A stretch of 16,699 nt of DNA from DAIOSQ01 sp036752465 (GCA_036752465.1 DAIOSQ010000041.1:1-16699); one strand, 5' to 3'; positions 1-7,704 are shown, numbered from the stretch's first letter. The notes: a model not told the origin generated them from the letters alone. Translations and numbers: made by a program.

Positions 1-98
1 ATATACGCCTGCATGATGCGTTCTTTGAACAACACAGGGACAGCTTGCATCCCGTTATGCAGGCGCTCTAAGGATGTGCGGAGATTTTGTAGGTTCAT
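1..98 (-). CDS. Partial unrecognised protein (N-terminus only, runs off the window)
   Basis: An open frame on the minus strand enters from the left edge with no stop. From an ATG at 98 it begins MNLQNLRTSLERLHNG and continues to the edge, about 32 residues. The stretch is hydrophilic with no signal peptide, and I do not recognise the family. An earlier in-frame ATG lies at 131, but a TATAAT box at 134-139 would put the transcription start near 127, which favours the start at 98. No strong ribosome binding site is visible; the best is a weak GGGA before the ATG. It points away from thiDE and could be the next gene in the same direction. A gene here is likely, but the exact start is not settled. 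Confidence 0.4.
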   Translation of the reverse strand, partial: MNLQNLRTSLERLHNGMQAVPVLFKERIMQAY

Positions 99-133
99 GC
101 GGTTATCCCATCTATTGTCGCTATCTACCATTT

Positions 134-139
134 ATTATA
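134..139 (-). promoter_or_regulatory. Candidate -10 box (TATAAT) for the partial gene at the left edge
   Basis: The minus strand reads TATAAT here, a perfect -10 match, after a stretch rich in A and T runs (141-168). No good -35 hexamer is found at 16-18 bp, so any promoter would rely on the AT-rich upstream DNA. Confidence 0.35.
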
Positions 140-214
140 GGACAAAAAAAGTATTTGTGATTTTTTTTCAGACCCACGAGACCGCAATTTTGCCCGGTTT
201 AAAATTTCGAGTGG

Positions 215-1654
215 TTAACCATCGCTTAGCTCTTTTATTTGTGTTAAAAATTGTTGTGTTGCAGTGATGGGATTATCCGCTTCTGTAATGGCGGAGATAA
301 GTGAAACGCCCTCAACCCCTGTTTTTAAAATTTCAGGCAGTCGTTCAAGATTTATCCCACCAATGGCAACTAATGGGTAATGAAGTGTTCGACGCCAACG
401 TTGCAGCTGTGCTATTCCTTGTGCTTGACAGGACATAACCTTGCTGGTCGTCGGATAAATAGGACCACAAGCAATATAAGATGGCTGAAGAGCATGTGCG
501 GTTGCTACTTCATAATAGCAATGCGTACTCACGCCCAAATATAATCCTGACTGGTGAATTTTATCGATATCAGCTTTTTGCAGGTCCTCTTGGCCTAAAT
601 GTATGCCTTCAGCACCCAAGCGAATCGCCAGTTCCCAATAGTCGTTAATAAACAACGTCGCACCGTATTTTTTTGCTAAAAAAATACTGCGTTTAATCTC
701 TTCTTCTAAACGCATGTGATCCATATTTTTGATGCGTAATTGAATATATTTCACACCTTGCGGTAATAGTTTTTCTAACCAATGACTGCTGTTAACAACC
801 GGATATAATCCGGTCCGGCAGTGTTTAAAGGGCGCAGTTAGTTTCAACAAAGGCTTGGGGGAGAGATAAGGAAGATCGATTTCATCCTCCGGCCAACCAC
901 CATGAAACAATTTTGCTGTATGGTGATCAATATCCAACGCTTGTCGGACCCCACGGGTTACATACATTTTCGCAATAACAATCGCATCCTGGATGGAGTA
1001 ACCCAATGCAAGACAGGCCGCAAGCGCGGAAGAAAGAGCACATCCAGTTCCAGGACAATTTTTGTTAGGCGATCGCGAAGAAGCCAGCCAAAAAGAGCTA
1101 TCTCCATTTGTCCAATAATCTTGGCTAAATATGGCATCTTTTACATGACCTCCTTTGAGTAAGACGCTTTTGGCACCCAGTGCTAACATGGCATGCGCAC
1201 CTTCTTGGATATCTTGATAGGAGCTGAGAGAGTGATTCAATATTTTTTCTGCTTCAAACAAATTGGGCGTAACAATATCCACATACGGAAATAATTTCAC
1301 TAGGCTTTCTATATGTTGCTTTACATTTGAAAAAATTAACGGCGTGCCCGAAGAGGATGCGAGTATCGGATCTAAGACCACAAATCCTGAGTAATCTTTC
1401 AAAAAATGAGCGATTTTCTCATGCGTAAACGACACGTCAATCATGCCAATTTTAATGGCATTAGGTTTAAAGGTATATTGTAAGGCATCACATTGTGCAG
1501 CAACGTGATCACTAGATATTGCTTCAATAGCTACAGCTGTAATGATAGAACATGACTCTACGTTAAAATTTTTTAGCGTTTCTAAATCAACGCATGTTCC
1601 AGAAAGCCCTGCCGGATCAACGCTTGCCATGGACCATACAATTGGTTTCTTCAT
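215..1654 (-). CDS. thiDE: Bifunctional hydroxymethylpyrimidine (phosphate) kinase / thiamine-phosphate synthase (ThiD-ThiE fusion)
   Basis: Cytosolic enzyme of thiamine diphosphate synthesis. The ThiD half (about residues 1-265) phosphorylates HMP-phosphate to HMP-diphosphate. The ThiE half (about 280-479) joins it to thiazole phosphate to give thiamine phosphate. ThiD marks are the N-terminal SMASVDPAGLSGTCVD loop, KGGH, and the catalytic Cys loop PGTGCALSSA. ThiE marks are QLR, NDYWELA, GIHLGQEDL, GVSTH, GPIYPTTSK and AIGGI. At 479 residues it matches two full domains, and the ORF is intact. The numbering of the first 46 residues matches E. coli ThiD: Asp23 is kept, but Gly11 is Ser and the substrate-binding Gln44 is Glu. 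The 5' gap holds no TPP riboswitch but may hold a thiG remnant. The product is sure; full ThiD activity is less so. Confidence 0.95.
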   Translation of the reverse strand: MKKPIVWSMASVDPAGLSGTCVDLETLKNFNVESCSIITAVAIEAISSDHVAAQCDALQYTFKPNAIKIGMIDVSFTHEKIAHFLKDYSGFVVLDPILASSSGTPLIFSNVKQHIESLVKLFPYVDIVTPNLFEAEKILNHSLSSYQDIQEGAHAMLALGAKSVLLKGGHVKDAIFSQDYWTNGDSSFWLASSRSPNKNCPGTGCALSSALAACLALGYSIQDAIVIAKMYVTRGVRQALDIDHHTAKLFHGGWPEDEIDLPYLSPKPLLKLTAPFKHCRTGLYPVVNSSHWLEKLLPQGVKYIQLRIKNMDHMRLEEEIKRSIFLAKKYGATLFINDYWELAIRLGAEGIHLGQEDLQKADIDKIHQSGLYLGVSTHCYYEVATAHALQPSYIACGPIYPTTSKVMSCQAQGIAQLQRWRRTLHYPLVAIGGINLERLPEILKTGVEGVSLISAITEADNPITATQQFLTQIKELSDG

Positions 1655-1689
1655 ATTTTCTTATCCTGATGCCAAAAAGAGCTATCAAT

Positions 1690-1759
1690 TAATGACGTGC
1701 CTGTACCAGCAAACGCCCGCTTAGATCAAAGTTTTGATCAATAATTTTCGTTGGTTCAT
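1690..1759 (-). pseudogene. thiG: Possible decayed start of thiG (thiazole synthase) upstream of thiDE
   Basis: Read on the minus strand from 1751, the gap upstream of thiDE encodes TKIIDQNFDLSGRLL. A one-base frame change at 1707 then gives GTGT. ThiG proteins begin with the pattern I-x-D-x-x-F-x-SRL-(L/F)-x-GTG-(K/R), so the two pieces together resemble a ThiG N-terminus broken by a deletion. The ATG at 1757-1759 is out of frame with the match, a TGA lies just upstream of it, and nothing matching the rest of ThiG (about 250 residues) follows. thiG is a usual neighbour of thiD/thiE genes. The match is short, so chance is possible. Confidence 0.3.
1724..1739. repeat. 7-bp inverted repeat GATCAAA-GT-TTTGATC
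   Basis: A perfect 7-bp inverted repeat with a 2-bp spacer lies 70 bp upstream of thiDE. The loop is too small for a stable RNA hairpin, so a dimeric regulator site is the likelier role if it has one. It also falls inside the possible thiG remnant, so it may simply be leftover coding sequence. Confidence 0.35.
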
Positions 1760-1799
1760 ATCACTCTTGAGTTCAAAATGGCTCACTAGGTGTAGACGT

Positions 1800-3080
1800 T
1801 CAGGATAGTTCTCGCTTTTCTGTCATTACATGCGCTACCTTTTCTTGTTCACCATTGGTATGCGTAAAAAAAGCAAGCCGGCAAGTTGTTAAGCCTTCTA
1901 AATCCGACTCGATAGATTTTATCTGCATAGGCGCATGCTGTACTGATAAAGATGAGGACTCTTGACCTACCATGCACTCGCCACTTTGACTCAGCTTATC
2001 TACGTCTAGCTCAACGGAAAAAATTTGGTTGCTACGAAAAAGATCAGATAAATCCTGCGATGTAGAACCGAAAAAAAAAGCAATAGGACTGCCTTGTCGC
2101 TGTGAATTGCTTCTTGAAATGGTACGCAGAGATTTTTCTTCATGCTCTAGCTTTAAACTAAGGCTTATTTCATCATCTTCGCTCTTCGCGGTGGCATAGC
2201 TTATAACCTCTAACAAACTATTTGAAGTATGCAATTTCGAGTAGGGTATGTAAAGCTCTGGACTCGCTGATAACGATCTATGTCTTTCAATTAAATAGGA
2301 AGATCTTTTTTTCAAATCTTCCCGAAAAATTTTCCAAATTTCTCTTGCATCTTCGTCTAAACAAACCGAAAGCTCAGGGGTCAACTCACCCAGATCAAGC
2401 CAATCCTCAGGATTGGTAGCGCAGTGATCGCAGAGCCCAGCAGATAATGAAGCTCTTGCATCAAAAGGCAATGGATTATGTATAAAATCAACAAAGTCCT
2501 CCATGTCACCTTCATGGATACCCCAGGCAATCCTGCCATCTGCTAGCAGCTCATGCTTGGCATATCTCATGAGTAAAGCAAGATTAAAAGCGAGCACAAT
2601 TGATTCCGCACAACCAAATCCTTCGACCACGCCGCCATCTTCAACCACATAAGGCAATGCATTAGCCATGGAAAAGTATTGAGCATAGTTTTTACGATAA
2701 CTTTTTCTGCCAAAAAAAGCTTGTAGCGGTGCAGAACTCTTGAGTTCAAAGGAAAACGACTGCTCTGCTACCCTCATCAAGCGATCAATTTTGGCCTTAG
2801 AAGCATACGGTACTTGATGCTCAACCCAACGTAAGAGGATAACGATGGCATCGATTGATAGCTTAACATCCTTAGGCCGCATGATCCTGTACTTGAATTC
2901 CGAATCCATGGTATTCTTGAGCTGAGTCACCATCATTGCTTTATACGAACCTTTGGTTGCATGAAGCACATAATGGACACCCGCTTTCATGCCCAAATAA
3001 ATTGAGGTATGTTCGACAATATCTATGCCTGGGCTGACAAAAAACACCAGGTCACCCATTTGCAGCTCGTTTTGATGCAT
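1800..3080 (-). CDS. Permuted NlpC/P60 (YiiX/YaeF-like) papain-fold protein with long hydrophilic C-terminal tail
   Basis: From the ATG at 3080 the protein has 426 residues. Residues about 8-170 carry the order of a circularly permuted NlpC/P60 fold: GDLVFFVSPG, then EHTSIYLG (catalytic His24), YVLHATKG, VPYA, and late GFGCAESIVLAF (putative Cys157). YiiX follows the same plan with SHTGM, VFEA and YCSE. Such proteins cleave amide or ester bonds in peptidoglycan, peptides or lipids; the substrate here is unknown. The remaining ~250 residues match nothing I know and end in a Ser/Glu/Lys-rich tail. The start at 3080 has a clear AGGA site. In-frame ATGs at 3146 and 3122 would add a hydrophobic stretch ending in a lipobox-like LAGC, giving a lipoprotein. 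It is divergent from umuDC. A secreted effector role is only a guess. Confidence 0.7.
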   Translation of the reverse strand: MHQNELQMGDLVFFVSPGIDIVEHTSIYLGMKAGVHYVLHATKGSYKAMMVTQLKNTMDSEFKYRIMRPKDVKLSIDAIVILLRWVEHQVPYASKAKIDRLMRVAEQSFSFELKSSAPLQAFFGRKSYRKNYAQYFSMANALPYVVEDGGVVEGFGCAESIVLAFNLALLMRYAKHELLADGRIAWGIHEGDMEDFVDFIHNPLPFDARASLSAGLCDHCATNPEDWLDLGELTPELSVCLDEDAREIWKIFREDLKKRSSYLIERHRSLSASPELYIPYSKLHTSNSLLEVISYATAKSEDDEISLSLKLEHEEKSLRTISRSNSQRQGSPIAFFFGSTSQDLSDLFRSNQIFSVELDVDKLSQSGECMVGQESSSLSVQHAPMQIKSIESDLEGLTTCRLAFFTHTNGEQEKVAHVMTEKRELS

Positions 3081-3233
3081 AAAACATCCTGCCAAAATAA
3101 TATACTTGAAGAACGCAAGCATAACACATGATCTTATTTTAATCATTATGAATTTTATTACTCGCGCACGCATGCCAAGCCAAGATCAAATTTTCTTAGA
3201 TTACCATCCGAGTCGTTAACTGGCGGCTAGCCC

Positions 3234-3263
3234 TTGACTTCTTCTAGAGGTGTGAGCTAACAT
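3234..3263 (+). promoter_or_regulatory. Candidate promoter of umuDC
   Basis: TTGACT (3234-3239) is followed after 18 bp by TAACAT (3258-3263). This would place the transcription start near 3270, inside the palindrome at 3269-3280. A weaker alternative uses TTGATT (3264-3269) with TATAAG (3284-3289), but its 14-bp spacing is poor. Confidence 0.4.
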
Positions 3264-3268
3264 TTGAT

Positions 3269-3280
3269 TAATGTACATTA
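3269..3280. promoter_or_regulatory. Perfect 12-bp palindrome TAATGTACATTA, candidate operator of umuDC
   Basis: The 12 bases equal their own reverse complement. They end 14 bp before the umuD ATG and overlap the probable transcription start, where a bound dimer would block transcription. The sequence is not the CTGT-N8-ACAG LexA box of gammaproteobacteria. No other role for it is evident. Confidence 0.5.
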
Positions 3281-3294
3281 TTATATAAGCACGT

Positions 3295-3816
3295 ATGACT
3301 TCAGGTGGTAAACGAACCGGCGCAGGCCGCCCCAAAGGCAAGAACGCCTATGGCGAGTCAACAAAACCCATGCGTATTCCTCTATCACGTATCACCGAAG
3401 TCAAGACCCTACTGCTAGAATCTAAAACTATGTATCAAATCCCATTGTATCTCAGTGCCGTACAAGCAGGTTTTCCCTCGCCTGCCGATGATTATATCGA
3501 GTCTAAGTTAGACTTAAATACCCATTTAATTAAACATCCTGCTGCAACATTTTTTGTACGCGCACAAGGCGACTCCATGATTCAGGCTGGCATTCAATCA
3601 GGTGATATGCTCATTGTTGATCGCAGTCTCACCCCAACTCACGGTAAAATTGTAATAGCCGCCATTGATGGTGAATTAACTGTGAAACGCCTCGCATGTC
3701 TGCACAATCAGATCCAGCTGCTGGCTGAAAATCCGGCATATCCACCTATCACCCTCTCTCAAAATCAAGAAATGGTGATTTGGGGGGTGGTAACCCACGT
3801 TATTCATGAGGCTTGA
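3295..3816 (+). CDS. umuD: UmuD-like autoproteolytic subunit of DNA polymerase V, with GRPKG N-terminal extension
   Basis: UmuD cleaves itself when stimulated by RecA filaments; the shortened dimer joins UmuC to form translesion polymerase V. The 173 residues are longer than E. coli UmuD (139). The extra N-terminus carries GGKRTGAGRPKGK, basic and AT-hook-like, as in many plasmid and non-enteric UmuD proteins. The likely cleavage site is Ala58-Gly59 in AVQAGFPSPADDY. The Ser-Lys dyad is Ser94 (QGDSMI) and Lys131 (LTVKRL). The stop is followed three bases later by the umuC ATG, and the umuC ribosome binding site (GAGG) lies in the last umuD codons, so the two are translated together. Regulation may work through the palindrome just upstream. 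Confidence 0.93.
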   Translation: MTSGGKRTGAGRPKGKNAYGESTKPMRIPLSRITEVKTLLLESKTMYQIPLYLSAVQAGFPSPADDYIESKLDLNTHLIKHPAATFFVRAQGDSMIQAGIQSGDMLIVDRSLTPTHGKIVIAAIDGELTVKRLACLHNQIQLLAENPAYPPITLSQNQEMVIWGVVTHVIHEA

Positions 3817-3819
3817 ACT

Positions 3820-5097
3820 ATGTTTGCACTGATTGACTGTAACAATTTTTTTGCTTCTTGCGAACGTGTCTTTCGACCTGATTTACAAGATAAACCAATT
3901 ATTGTGCTATCAAACAATGATGGCTGTGTCATTGCACGTTCTAATGAAGCTAAAGCGTTAGGGATTAAAATGGGTGAGCCTTATTTCAAAATAAAGGCAC
4001 TTTGCCTGCAGTACCATGTGGTGGTGTTTTCGTCAAATTATTGCTTATATGGGGATCTTTCATTTCGCGTCATGTCTGTCATTGCAAATCATTGGCCAGA
4101 GGTCGAATTATATTCAATTGATGAAGCTTTTTTACACTTGCGTCACATGCCGGCATCACATATTGAATCATTTTGTACAAATATACAGCGGGTTATTCTC
4201 AAAGAGACCGGTATACCCACTTCTATCGGCATAGGGTGCACCAAAACCCTTGCCAAGGTAGCCAATCATATGGCTAAAAAAGTCTTTTCCATTCCTGTGT
4301 TTAATCTACTCACGGACACACAACACTGGCTAAAGCAAATACCTGTAGCAGAAGTGTGGGGGATCGGTAGCAAGTGGTCAGCCAAACTACGCTCACATCA
4401 AATTATCAGCGCTGCGGACTTGGCAAATAGCAACCTCGCATGGCTTCGCGAAACCTTTCAAGTGATGCTTGTTCGCACCGCTATGGAGCTAAATGGCGTC
4501 ACATGTCATGATTTGCAGATCAATGAAAAAAGAAAAAGTTTAGTTTCTTCACGTAGTTTTGGCCATTTACAAACAGAATACGCCGCGCTCGCACAGGCCA
4601 TCAGCAGCCACTGCCATCTTGCTTATGAAAAATTACGCACCCAAAACCAGTTGGCTGATCATCTGGGTGTTTTTGTGCACTCAAATAGATTTCGTAGGGA
4701 TTTACCACAGTACCATAACGCGATTGATATCAGGCTGCCCCATCCTACGGATGACTTACGTTATTTAACAAAAATGGCTAAATTTTGCTTAAAAAAACTG
4801 TTCAAACCAGGCATACAATACCAGAAAGTTGGCATATACATGGGACATTTGTCAGACAAGACGGTTACTCAAAACGTCTTACCTTTATGGGATAAACCAG
4901 CCCCAGCGCAACATAATGAACCGCTGTTGTTAGCCTTGGACCATATCAATCGCAAATTTGGTCGAGGTACACTACGATTGGCCGCGGAAGGTTTTGATAA
5001 ACCTTGGCACATGAAACAAAATCTCAGATCACCTAATTACACCACACAGTGGCTAGAACTGCCCACAGTTAAACTCATCAATCGTTGTACGACATGA
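3820..5097 (+). CDS. umuC: DNA polymerase V catalytic subunit UmuC (Y-family)
   Basis: Error-prone Y-family polymerase that copies damaged DNA with UmuD' and RecA. At 425 residues it nearly equals E. coli UmuC (422). Metal-binding residues are Asp6 (ALIDCNNFF) and Asp101-Glu102 (YSIDEAF). Other marks are SNNDGCVIARSNEAK in the fingers region, GIGCTKTLAKVAN, and the helix-hairpin region around VWGIGSKWSAKL. A beta-clamp-binding motif, QNVLPLW, sits at 351-357 where E. coli UmuC has QLNLF. The C-terminal GRGTL segment is present and the frame is complete, so the enzyme should be active. It is cotranscribed with umuD and convergent with rpsA. Confidence 0.96.
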   Translation: MFALIDCNNFFASCERVFRPDLQDKPIIVLSNNDGCVIARSNEAKALGIKMGEPYFKIKALCLQYHVVVFSSNYCLYGDLSFRVMSVIANHWPEVELYSIDEAFLHLRHMPASHIESFCTNIQRVILKETGIPTSIGIGCTKTLAKVANHMAKKVFSIPVFNLLTDTQHWLKQIPVAEVWGIGSKWSAKLRSHQIISAADLANSNLAWLRETFQVMLVRTAMELNGVTCHDLQINEKRKSLVSSRSFGHLQTEYAALAQAISSHCHLAYEKLRTQNQLADHLGVFVHSNRFRRDLPQYHNAIDIRLPHPTDDLRYLTKMAKFCLKKLFKPGIQYQKVGIYMGHLSDKTVTQNVLPLWDKPAPAQHNEPLLLALDHINRKFGRGTLRLAAEGFDKPWHMKQNLRSPNYTTQWLELPTVKLINRCTT

Positions 5098-5188
5098 ACT
5101 TGATAGGTCGTCTTTAGAAGTTTGCAGGTAAGATCTAAAAAACGTCTCCGGGATTAACGTGAGGTGGTCACTGGTTGGGAAGGGTAAA

Positions 5189-5196
5189 GGGGGGGG
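5189..5196 (+). repeat. Run of eight G
   Basis: Eight consecutive G lie in the non-coding gap between umuC and rpsA, close to the hairpin at 5202-5228. Length variation between isolates would not be surprising, but no reading frame depends on it. Confidence 0.6.
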
Positions 5197-5201
5197 TAAA
5201 C

Positions 5202-5228
5202 ATGAGGGCTTGATAATTAAGCCCTCAT
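5202..5228. terminator. Hairpin between convergent umuC and rpsA, probable two-way terminator
   Basis: ATGAGGGCTT and AAGCCCTCAT form a perfect 10-bp stem around a 7-base loop (GATAATT). It stands between the stops of umuC and rpsA. No long U run follows on either strand; the rpsA side has only GTTTACC. It is thus not a classic intrinsic terminator, but its place between facing genes makes transcript ending or end protection its likely role. Confidence 0.55.
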
Positions 5229-5272
5229 TCATGGCACAGCATAGATAGCTAAATGCCAACAGTCTCTCAGTA

Positions 5273-6964
5273 TTATTGATCACCTGAATTATCTTTATTG
5301 GCCATTTTTTCTTTCAACAAGTCGCCTAACGTTGCTGTCGATACATCATTATTGGAACGAGTATATTTTTTAATGGTATCAGCATGTTCCTGCGCGTCTT
5401 TGGCTTTTACTGAAAGGACTATGGTGCGATTTTTACGATCAACGCTGACTATTTTAGCTTCAATTTCGTCGCCAATATTAACTAGCGTAGTCGCATCATC
5501 GACTTTTTCTTCAGCAAGATCAGCAGCTCGGATAGTACCGGTAACTTCGCCATCGAGTTCCACCGTCACCATTTTTGCATCAACTGCGGTAACTTTTCCC
5601 TTAACGATAGCGCCTTTGGTGTGCTCCTCAACGTAACTCGTAAAGTCATCTCCTTCTAGCTGCTTCAAACCTAAGGAAATTCGTTCCCGATCAGCATCAA
5701 TTGCCAGAATAATAGCTTCTAGCTCTTGACCTTTCTTGAACTGCTTGACTGCTTCTTCGCCTGGGACACTCCAGGATATATCCGATAAGTGCACCAAACC
5801 GTCAATGTCACCATCTAGACCAATGAATACACCAAAATCAGTGATCGATCGAATCTTTCCTTTGACCTTTTGACCTTTGCTATGATTTTGAGAAAAATTC
5901 TGCCATGGATTACCGACACATTGTTTCATCCCAAGTGAAATTCTTCTGCGCTCTTCGTCAATTTCCAGAACCATAACTTTGACTTCATCACCCAATGCAA
6001 CTACTTTGCTGGGATGAATATTCTTATTGGTCCAATCCATTTCCGACATATGCACCAGGCCTTCAACGCCTTCTTCAATTTCCACAAAACAGCCATAGTC
6101 AGTAATATTGGTCACTTTACCATCAAGACGCTTGCCTAACGGATATCTTTCGACCAAATCAACCCATGGATCATTGCCTAGTTGTTTCATGCCTAAGGAG
6201 ACGCGATTGCGGTCACTATCAAAGCTCAGTACTTTGACCTTAACATCTTGACCAACAGTCAATAGCTCACTTGGATGCTTAACACGCTTCCAAGAAATAT
6301 CAGTGATATGCAGCAACCCATCAATGCCACCCAAATCAATAAAGGCACCGTAGTCAGTTAAGTTCTTGACAATACCTTGTAGTATTTGCCCATCATGCAA
6401 TGACTCAAGGAGCGCAACACGATCTGCACTGCTTTCCTCTTCAACCACAGCACGTCGCGATACCACAATATTATTGCGTTTGAGATCCATTTTGATGACT
6501 TTAAATTCTAGCTCTTTACCCTCAAGGTATGAAGGATCGCGCACAGGTCGAACATCCACCAAGGAACCGGGTAAAAATGCGCGTATAGTACCAATCTCTA
6601 CGGTAAAACCACCTTTTACTTTGCCTGAAATAAGTCCAATAACGGTCTCATTATTTTCATGGCATTTAGACAATTTACGCCATGCTTCCTGACGTTTCGC
6701 TTTTTCTCTGGATAGAATTGTTTCGCCATACCCATCTTCAACCGAATCCAATGCAACTTCGACAATATCGCCTACATTGACCTCTAAATCGCCCTGCTTA
6801 TCTCTAAATTCTTCTATTGAAACGATCCCTTCTGACTTTAGACTGGCATTTAAAGTCACGTAATCATCATCAATATCAATAACTATGGCAGGAATAATGG
6901 CGCCAGGATAAAATTGAGTACCGGAGATACTCTTTTCGAATAAATCTTTGAAACTTTCAGACAT
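5273..6964 (-). CDS. rpsA: 30S ribosomal protein S1
   Basis: S1 binds mRNA on the small ribosomal subunit and helps unfold and load it for initiation. The start at 6964 gives MSESFKDLFEKS, matching the S1 N-terminus, and leaves AAAGAG nine bases upstream; the frame is open for eight more codons, which I do not use. The 563 residues hold six S1 domains, two degenerate N-terminal ribosome-binding ones followed by four RNA-binding ones. Examples are NLTDYGAFIDLGGIDGLLHI, NITDYGCFVEIEEGVEGLVH and SITDFGVFIGLDGDIDGLVH. The tail ATLGDLLKEKM is common in non-enteric S1. It is the last gene of the gyrA cluster, 32 bp after cmk. ihfB, which often follows rpsA, is absent here. Confidence 0.98.
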   Translation of the reverse strand: MSESFKDLFEKSISGTQFYPGAIIPAIVIDIDDDYVTLNASLKSEGIVSIEEFRDKQGDLEVNVGDIVEVALDSVEDGYGETILSREKAKRQEAWRKLSKCHENNETVIGLISGKVKGGFTVEIGTIRAFLPGSLVDVRPVRDPSYLEGKELEFKVIKMDLKRNNIVVSRRAVVEEESSADRVALLESLHDGQILQGIVKNLTDYGAFIDLGGIDGLLHITDISWKRVKHPSELLTVGQDVKVKVLSFDSDRNRVSLGMKQLGNDPWVDLVERYPLGKRLDGKVTNITDYGCFVEIEEGVEGLVHMSEMDWTNKNIHPSKVVALGDEVKVMVLEIDEERRRISLGMKQCVGNPWQNFSQNHSKGQKVKGKIRSITDFGVFIGLDGDIDGLVHLSDISWSVPGEEAVKQFKKGQELEAIILAIDADRERISLGLKQLEGDDFTSYVEEHTKGAIVKGKVTAVDAKMVTVELDGEVTGTIRAADLAEEKVDDATTLVNIGDEIEAKIVSVDRKNRTIVLSVKAKDAQEHADTIKKYTRSNNDVSTATLGDLLKEKMANKDNSGDQ

Positions 6965-6996
6965 GTTAATAAACTCTTTAGTAATCATCTGAAAAC

Positions 6997-7704
6997 TTAA
7001 GTCTCCTCAAGCTTTCCCCCTGTTTCGATACGCTGCTTCACCTGAGACCACACATAATCAAACACCTGCAGCACCGTAAGATGAGTGGTATCTACCAGCT
7101 CAGCATCGTTTGCAGGTTTTAACGGGCAATGTGCGCGCGCCATATCTCGCGCATCTCGTTTGACCAGCTCATCAATAACCTCCGCGAGACTAACATTATT
7201 TTCAGTTTTTTTCAACTGCAAATAGCGCCGTTGTGCACGTGCCTCGGTCGTCGCATCTAAAAAAAACTTAAGGGTTGCCTGCGGAAATACGATGGTACCC
7301 ATGTCTCTGCCATCCGTGACCAACCCTGGCCACATGGCAAATGCACGCTGTCTTTGCAACAAGGCTCCTCTGACTTCAGGCAGCGCGGCAATTTTTGAGG
7401 CATATTGCCCACACCACTCTTGCCGTATCTCTCGACCTATTTCTTGATCGTTTAGATATATTAATTGCCGATCTTTATTTTGCACAAAGCGCAACGGTAA
7501 GTCTTTGGCCAATTGTACTAAGCTTGTCGTATCTGTTGCATCAACATGTTGTTGTGTGACCGCATAAGCCAATACCCGATAAATTGATCCGCTGTCTAAA
7601 AAATGCCACTTTAATTTTTGCGCCAAAAGGAGGCAAATCGTGCCCTTACCCGTACCACTGGGGCCATCTACCGTAATGACAGGAATATGATCTTCAAATT
7701 TCAC
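6997..7704 (-). CDS. cmk: Cytidylate kinase (CMP/dCMP kinase)
   Basis: Transfers phosphate from ATP to CMP or dCMP in pyrimidine nucleotide salvage. The chosen start is GTG at 7704, giving 235 residues (E. coli 227) beginning with KFEDHIPVITVDG after the initiator. AGGA lies nine bases upstream, and the 15 earlier in-frame codons do not resemble the family. The P-loop GPSGTGKGT is at residues 14-22. LDSGSIYRVLA, DGRDMGTIVFPQA (CMP binding), RAQRRYLQL and RDARDMARAHCPLKPA (lid and Arg residues) follow. The start overlaps the aroA end by 11 bp, so the two are probably translationally coupled. Confidence 0.96.
   Translation of the reverse strand: MKFEDHIPVITVDGPSGTGKGTICLLLAQKLKWHFLDSGSIYRVLAYAVTQQHVDATDTTSLVQLAKDLPLRFVQNKDRQLIYLNDQEIGREIRQEWCGQYASKIAALPEVRGALLQRQRAFAMWPGLVTDGRDMGTIVFPQATLKFFLDATTEARAQRRYLQLKKTENNVSLAEVIDELVKRDARDMARAHCPLKPANDAELVDTTHLTVLQVFDYVWSQVKQRIETGGKLEET

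Noticed and set aside
150..214. Intrinsic terminator after thiDE
   Set aside because: The A and T runs here are not preceded by a stable stem on the thiDE strand; AGACC-CACG-AGACC is a direct repeat and cannot fold on itself.
13..267. 84-codon plus-strand frame at the left edge
   Set aside because: It runs antisense across the partial minus-strand gene and the end of thiDE, has no ribosome binding site, and resembles no protein.
1655..1799. TPP riboswitch ahead of thiDE
   Set aside because: The conserved CUGAGA and the second purine-rich arm of the THI box are absent in the 145-bp leader on the coding strand.
3234..3294. LexA (SOS) box ahead of umuD
   Set aside because: No CTGT-N8-ACAG match exists in the gap; the only symmetric site is TAATGTACATTA.
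5053..5283. 76-codon minus-strand frame after rpsA
   Set aside because: It overlaps the ends of both umuC and rpsA and is interrupted by the terminator-like hairpin; the product is unlike any protein I know.
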